From Candidatus Gallacutalibacter stercoravium (GTDB lineage Bacteria; Bacillota; Clostridia; Oscillospirales; Acutalibacteraceae): a DNA stretch of 40,841 nt. The notes under the pieces are model-generated. The model worked only from the letters and a program-made list of their open reading frames with translations, searched no databases and was not told the origin of the DNA. Numbering within the stretch: position 1 is the first letter of the stretch; each line of letters begins with the position of its first letter. The stretch is from the NCBI GenBank assembly GCA_018716975.1, contig DVJE01000024.1, positions 1 through 40,841 of the forward strand, in the 5' to 3' direction. This document shows, one piece after another, positions 37,769-40,841 of the stretch. Both the position numbers and the translations under genes were made by a program.

Positions 37769-38839
37769 TTATTTAACTTCTACAGTCCAACCGTGGGTAT
37801 CCTCTAAGCGGCCCCATTGAATGCCGGTAAGATTGTCATACAGCTTTTGAGAGATAGGCCCAATCTCGCCGTTGTTAATGGGCATAACCTTATCGCCCCA
37901 CTTTAATTCGCCGATGGGCGAAATAACTGCAGCCGTACCGGTGCCAAAAGCTTCGTTCAGCCTGCCCTCATCGGCCGCCTTAGCCACTTCTTCAATAGAC
38001 AGCTGCCGTTCTGTTACCTTATAGCCCCAGGAACGCAGCAGCTCAATGGAAGACATTCTGGTAATACCAGACAGGATAGAGCCCTGCAGCGAAGGGGTGA
38101 TGATTTCATTATCGATAACAAAGAACACGTTCATCGTGCCCACTTCTTCGATGTATTTGCGCTCTACGCCATCCAACCAAAGCACCTGGGTATAATTTTG
38201 CTTTTCCGCCTCATCCTGTGCCTTCAAAGAAGCCGCATAGTTGCCGGCTGTTTTGGTAAAGCCCATGCCGCCACGCACCGCGCGCACATAATTTTGCTCT
38301 ACATAAATGCGAACCGGGTTAAGCCCTTCGGGATAATAAGCGCCCACAGGGGAGCAAATAACGATAAACAGCAGATGGGAAGCGGGATGCACGCCTACAT
38401 GGGGATCCACACCGATGATGAAGGGGCGAATATACAAAGAGGTGCCTTCCGCCGTGGGGATCCAATCCTTATCCACAGATACCAGCTTTTCAATCGCTTT
38501 TACGCAAAAGTCCTCATCAATCAGCGGGATGCACAGCCGCTCGTTAGAAACATTCAAACGAGCCATGTTCTTATCTGGGCGGAACAGCAGCACCCGGCCG
38601 TCAGCCGCCTTATAGGCCTTCATTCCTTCAAAGACCTCTTGCCCGTAGTGCAGGCACATTGCCGCCGGATCCAACGATAAAGGCCCATAGGGTACGATTC
38701 TTGCATCATGCCAACCCTGACCCTTATCATAATTCATGATAAACATATGATCCGTAAAAATGGTGCCAAACCCCAACTTAGATTGATCTTGGGGCTTTTC
38801 TTTGGGATGCTTTGTGAGCTCCACTTTGATTTCCTGCAT
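37769..38839 (-). CDS. ilvE: Branched-chain amino acid aminotransferase
   Basis: A 356-residue class IV PLP aminotransferase that interconverts leucine, isoleucine and valine with their 2-keto acids. Family parts: LHYGQEVFEGMKAYK, FRPDKNMARLN, YIRPFIIGVDPHVGVHPA, GFTKTAGNYAASLKAQ (the lysine before GGNY-like AGNY is the expected PLP Schiff base), EVGTMNVFF and FGTGTAAVISPIG. The size is that of the longer eukaryote-like BCAT type common in Clostridia. GAAGGAAGGG lies upstream of the ATG. It is preceded by a T-box leader, so transcription rises when a branched-chain tRNA is uncharged. Confidence 0.95.
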   Translation of the reverse strand: MQEIKVELTKHPKEKPQDQSKLGFGTIFTDHMFIMNYDKGQGWHDARIVPYGPLSLDPAAMCLHYGQEVFEGMKAYKAADGRVLLFRPDKNMARLNVSNERLCIPLIDEDFCVKAIEKLVSVDKDWIPTAEGTSLYIRPFIIGVDPHVGVHPASHLLFIVICSPVGAYYPEGLNPVRIYVEQNYVRAVRGGMGFTKTAGNYAASLKAQDEAEKQNYTQVLWLDGVERKYIEEVGTMNVFFVIDNEIITPSLQGSILSGITRMSSIELLRSWGYKVTERQLSIEEVAKAADEGRLNEAFGTGTAAVISPIGELKWGDKVMPINNGEIGPISQKLYDNLTGIQWGRLEDTHGWTVEVK

Positions 38840-38931
38840 GGAAAACCCTTCCTTCCGCTTTGTTATATAAAATTATAACACCTGCAGCATATAGCCGCAA
38901 GGGATGAACACAAAGGATACGCTTTTACAAC

Positions 38932-39228
38932 AAAAAAAGCCCGCCCCAGCACAAAGCTTAGGACGAGCTAAAATTAATTGCCCGTGGTACCACCTAAATT
39001 TCCGCCTACGGCGGCTCAACCGGCCAGGTAAACGCAAGGTGCGATACCGCCGTTTCCCGTTAACGGAGGAAAGCCGCCGCAGCCTACTATTGATTCAGCT
39101 GCAAAACTCCGGGGCCACTTCTGGTTACCACCCGCTTCACGAAGACTTACACCTTCCGTCTTCTCTCTGCGCATAAGCGGGAGCCGTACTTCTCCCCATC
39201 CACGTCGTTACACTATATAGATGAATCT
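38932..39228 (-). promoter_or_regulatory. T-box leader of ilvE
   Basis: On the minus strand the T-box AGGTGGTACCACGGG (about 38981-38996) precedes a terminator, GCTCGTCC paired with GGGGCGGGC, followed by T7 (38932-38969). Stem I elements (CAGAGAGAAGACGG, GTCTTCGTGAAGCGGG) resemble those of the valS leader. The specifier should be a Val, Ile or Leu codon; GTA in GTGGTAACC is a candidate only. Confidence 0.92.
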
Positions 39229-39234
39229 GTAGCT

Positions 39235-39263
39235 ATTATAAAGCGGCCCCTTAGAATTGTCAA
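39235..39263 (-). promoter_or_regulatory. Sigma-A promoter of ilvE T-box
   Basis: TTGACA (39258-39263) and TATAAT (39235-39240) are exactly consensus and 17 bp apart on the minus strand. Confidence 0.9.
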
Positions 39264-39302
39264 GCAAAACTGCAATTTCAAATGTCTTTTCCTGCAAATT
39301 GC

Positions 39303-40685
39303 TTACAGGCGTAGCCCTTTTGGATAGCGGTTTTTTAGCCTTCCTCCCGAGCATTTGCCGAAACCCAGTATCATCCCCTGCACAGCTACACCAGCATAAC
39401 CCTTCCAACTTTCGGGAACAGATAACTCTTCGCCATGCAGAAAAGCTTGCAGCGCGTCTGTATCGCTCAAGTAAAGCGCCAACACCTGACGCAGCTGCTC
39501 CGGTTTGGCCGCCATAAATAGGGCGTGTTCCGGTTCCACGCGCCCTTTTTTCAGCTCTCCTGCCGGCACGCCGGCGCGCAACACGCCAAGGCCTGTTAGT
39601 TCCGGCAACCCATGCGGAAAAAGCAAAACCGCGTTTTGAAAGCGGCCCGCTTCTCCCCAAGGCGGCGCCGCAGCGCCGAATAGCTGAACGAACAATTCGT
39701 CGGTTTGTTTCTTTTCATCGCCGCGCAGAGCATCGGGGACAAATGCAGTGTAGCCGGCGGCTTCGCCTTCTCCCTGCCGCCGCAGCCGGGCAACAAAATG
39801 CCCTTCGCCGCCATCCATTGGGAAAATACGCCGGGCGAGGCTTAGCGCTTCTTCGCCGCCACCCCAAGCGGGAACAGCGGTTCGCCCATTTTGCATCGGC
39901 CCCGGTTCCAGTGAAAAATCCGGATGATGCTGCAAAAAAGCGCTGATAACCTGTTCATTTTCCTGCGGCGCATAAGTACAGGTGGAATAGACCAAAACGC
40001 CTCCCGGCCGTACCGCTTGGGCCGCTGACTGCAAAATCATCTGTTGCCGTTGAGCGCAGGCTTCTACGTGCGCGCTGCTCCATTCCTGCGCCGCCTCCGG
40101 ATTTTTGCGAAACATCCCTTCGCCGGAGCAAGGGGCGTCTACCAACACGCGATCAAAAAAGCCCGCCAAACGCTCACACAGTTTTTGAGGGTGGCAGCTG
40201 GATACCACCGCATTGCGCACCCCCATACGCTCAACGTTAGAAAGCAGAGTGCGGGCTCTGGAGCCCACCACCTCGTTGGCCCAAACCAGCCCTTCGCCTT
40301 GTAGCAGCGCCGCAATTTGGGTGGTTTTTCCGCCCGGCGCGGCGCACAGATCCAGAATCCGTTCGCCCGGTTGCGGATCCAACATGGTTACGGCGCTGGC
40401 GGCGCTGGGCTCCTGCAAATAAAACGCGCCGGCATGATGCAACGGGCTGTTGCCCAAACCTTGCGCCTCGTAGGGCAAATAATAGCTGTGCGCGGCAAAA
40501 GGCGACGGCGTAAGCGGCACGGGGAACATCGCCTGAAAGGCCGGTTCCTCACACTTTAATGTATTGATACGCAAAGCGCGGTAGGGTTGTTGCTTCATAC
40601 AGTTTAAAAAGGCCGGATATTCCCCATCCAGCATTTGGCGCATACGCAGCAAAAACTCCTGCGGCAAGCCGTTTACCTGTTCCAT
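39303..40685 (-). CDS. RNA m5C methyltransferase (NOL1/NOP2/Sun family)
   Basis: A 460-residue SAM-dependent RNA cytosine-5 methyltransferase. The SAM motif ILDLCAAPGGKTTQIA is followed by VLVDAPCSGEGMFRKNPEA and VLVYSTCTYAPQENEQV, whose two cysteines are the family's catalytic and release residues. The C-terminal extension (from about 300, with RRIFPMDGGEGHFVARLRR) resembles the RsmF/YebU type that methylates 16S rRNA, so RsmF is likely but not proven. The ATG at 40685 was chosen from the family start (EQVNGLPQEFLLRMRQML). Its ribosome site is poor; GGAGGG lies 20 bases upstream. Confidence 0.9.
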   Translation of the reverse strand: MEQVNGLPQEFLLRMRQMLDGEYPAFLNCMKQQPYRALRINTLKCEEPAFQAMFPVPLTPSPFAAHSYYLPYEAQGLGNSPLHHAGAFYLQEPSAASAVTMLDPQPGERILDLCAAPGGKTTQIAALLQGEGLVWANEVVGSRARTLLSNVERMGVRNAVVSSCHPQKLCERLAGFFDRVLVDAPCSGEGMFRKNPEAAQEWSSAHVEACAQRQQMILQSAAQAVRPGGVLVYSTCTYAPQENEQVISAFLQHHPDFSLEPGPMQNGRTAVPAWGGGEEALSLARRIFPMDGGEGHFVARLRRQGEGEAAGYTAFVPDALRGDEKKQTDELFVQLFGAAAPPWGEAGRFQNAVLLFPHGLPELTGLGVLRAGVPAGELKKGRVEPEHALFMAAKPEQLRQVLALYLSDTDALQAFLHGEELSVPESWKGYAGVAVQGMILGFGKCSGGRLKNRYPKGLRL

Positions 40686-40748
40686 TATTGCGGCAATTAA
40701 GCCGTTCCCTCCTTGTATTATAGAGTAGTAGTGATTAGAGCCCCTCTC

Positions 40749-40841
40749 CAAGGGCTGTGTGCTACACTGTAAGGGATGCTGTGGATCGGTGCAAACCTCC
40801 TACCACAAGATGGTTCTTGAAAGGTTCCAACCACAGCCCCT
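40749..40841 (-). other. Possible structured RNA at the window edge (partial)
   Basis: On the minus strand GGGGCTGTG (about 40832-40840) can pair with CACAGCCC (about 40751-40758), enclosing about 75 nt. I see no motif of SRP RNA, 6S, tmRNA, RNase P or a known riboswitch. It may be a leader of the methyltransferase gene. The window ends here, so it cannot be judged. Confidence 0.2.

Noticed and set aside
40749-40841. SRP RNA, 6S RNA or tmRNA
   Set aside because: The conserved SRP core, the 6S bubble pattern and the tmRNA ends could not be found.

Overview
The window looks like part of the chromosome of a member of the Clostridia (low-to-medium GC Firmicutes). Supporting signs are T-box leaders on valS and ilvE, an addAB recombination-repair locus, a larEBC operon, a DUF3842 gene, strong AGGAGG ribosome sites and consensus sigma-A promoters. 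No species name can be supported from the sequence alone.

Layout. 1-283: a terminator and a tRNA-Val(GAC) with its promoter. 284-12257: an 11,974-bp integrative element inserted at the 3' end of that tRNA. It is bounded by TCCACCA at 277-283 and 12251-12257. It resembles the lysogeny plus early region of a temperate phage without packaging, head, tail or lysis genes: a large serine recombinase (frameshifted), debris of BRO-type antirepressors, two divergent repressor/Cro-like modules, a leftward operon with a Cys-rich VLP protein and a replisome organizer, many tiny overlapping genes, a rightward DnaD-like/zeta-like cassette, and a sigma-70-like protein at the left end where late genes would normally begin. 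12258-15448: the displaced tRNA terminator, then valS with its T-box. 15449-22380: addA and addB. 22779-25924: the larE-larB-larC operon for nickel-pincer cofactor synthesis, divergent from a DUF3842 gene. 27340-28209: uppP. 29094-31718: an MBOAT acyltransferase with a DHHW partner, a typical cell-envelope polymer acetylation pair. 32353-40685: a GNAT gene, sfsA, rlmH, an MBL-fold hydrolase, murA, an RluA-type pseudouridine synthase, ilvE with its T-box, and an RNA m5C methyltransferase.

Main discoveries. (1) Joining the two element ends at TCCACCA, as in an excised circle, continues the recombinase reading frame for 25 plausible residues to a stop at a terminator. The integrated copy instead reads into the tRNA's displaced terminator. 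This fixes the ends and shows a serine recombinase using a tRNA gene. (2) Two related short RNAs inside the element each start from a consensus promoter a few bases before ATGAGTACC. Each encodes a 27-31 residue peptide beginning MST and ends in an intrinsic terminator lying inside that reading frame. (3) A 1.2-kb stretch beside the recombinase carries four degenerate copies of the BRO-N variable segment and a field of short palindromes with a CAAAAATG core. (4) A nested 9-nt/60-nt repeat downstream of the replisome organizer is a candidate replication origin. (5) Three CAC-N4-GTG operator-like sites lie 22-23 bp apart between divergent regulators. (6) LarE appears to carry an N-terminal membrane segment.

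Several single-base frame disruptions in the element (near 2550, 3260, 8330 and 11937) suggest it is decaying, or that the assembly has indels. All functional calls come from reading motifs by eye; no database search was possible.
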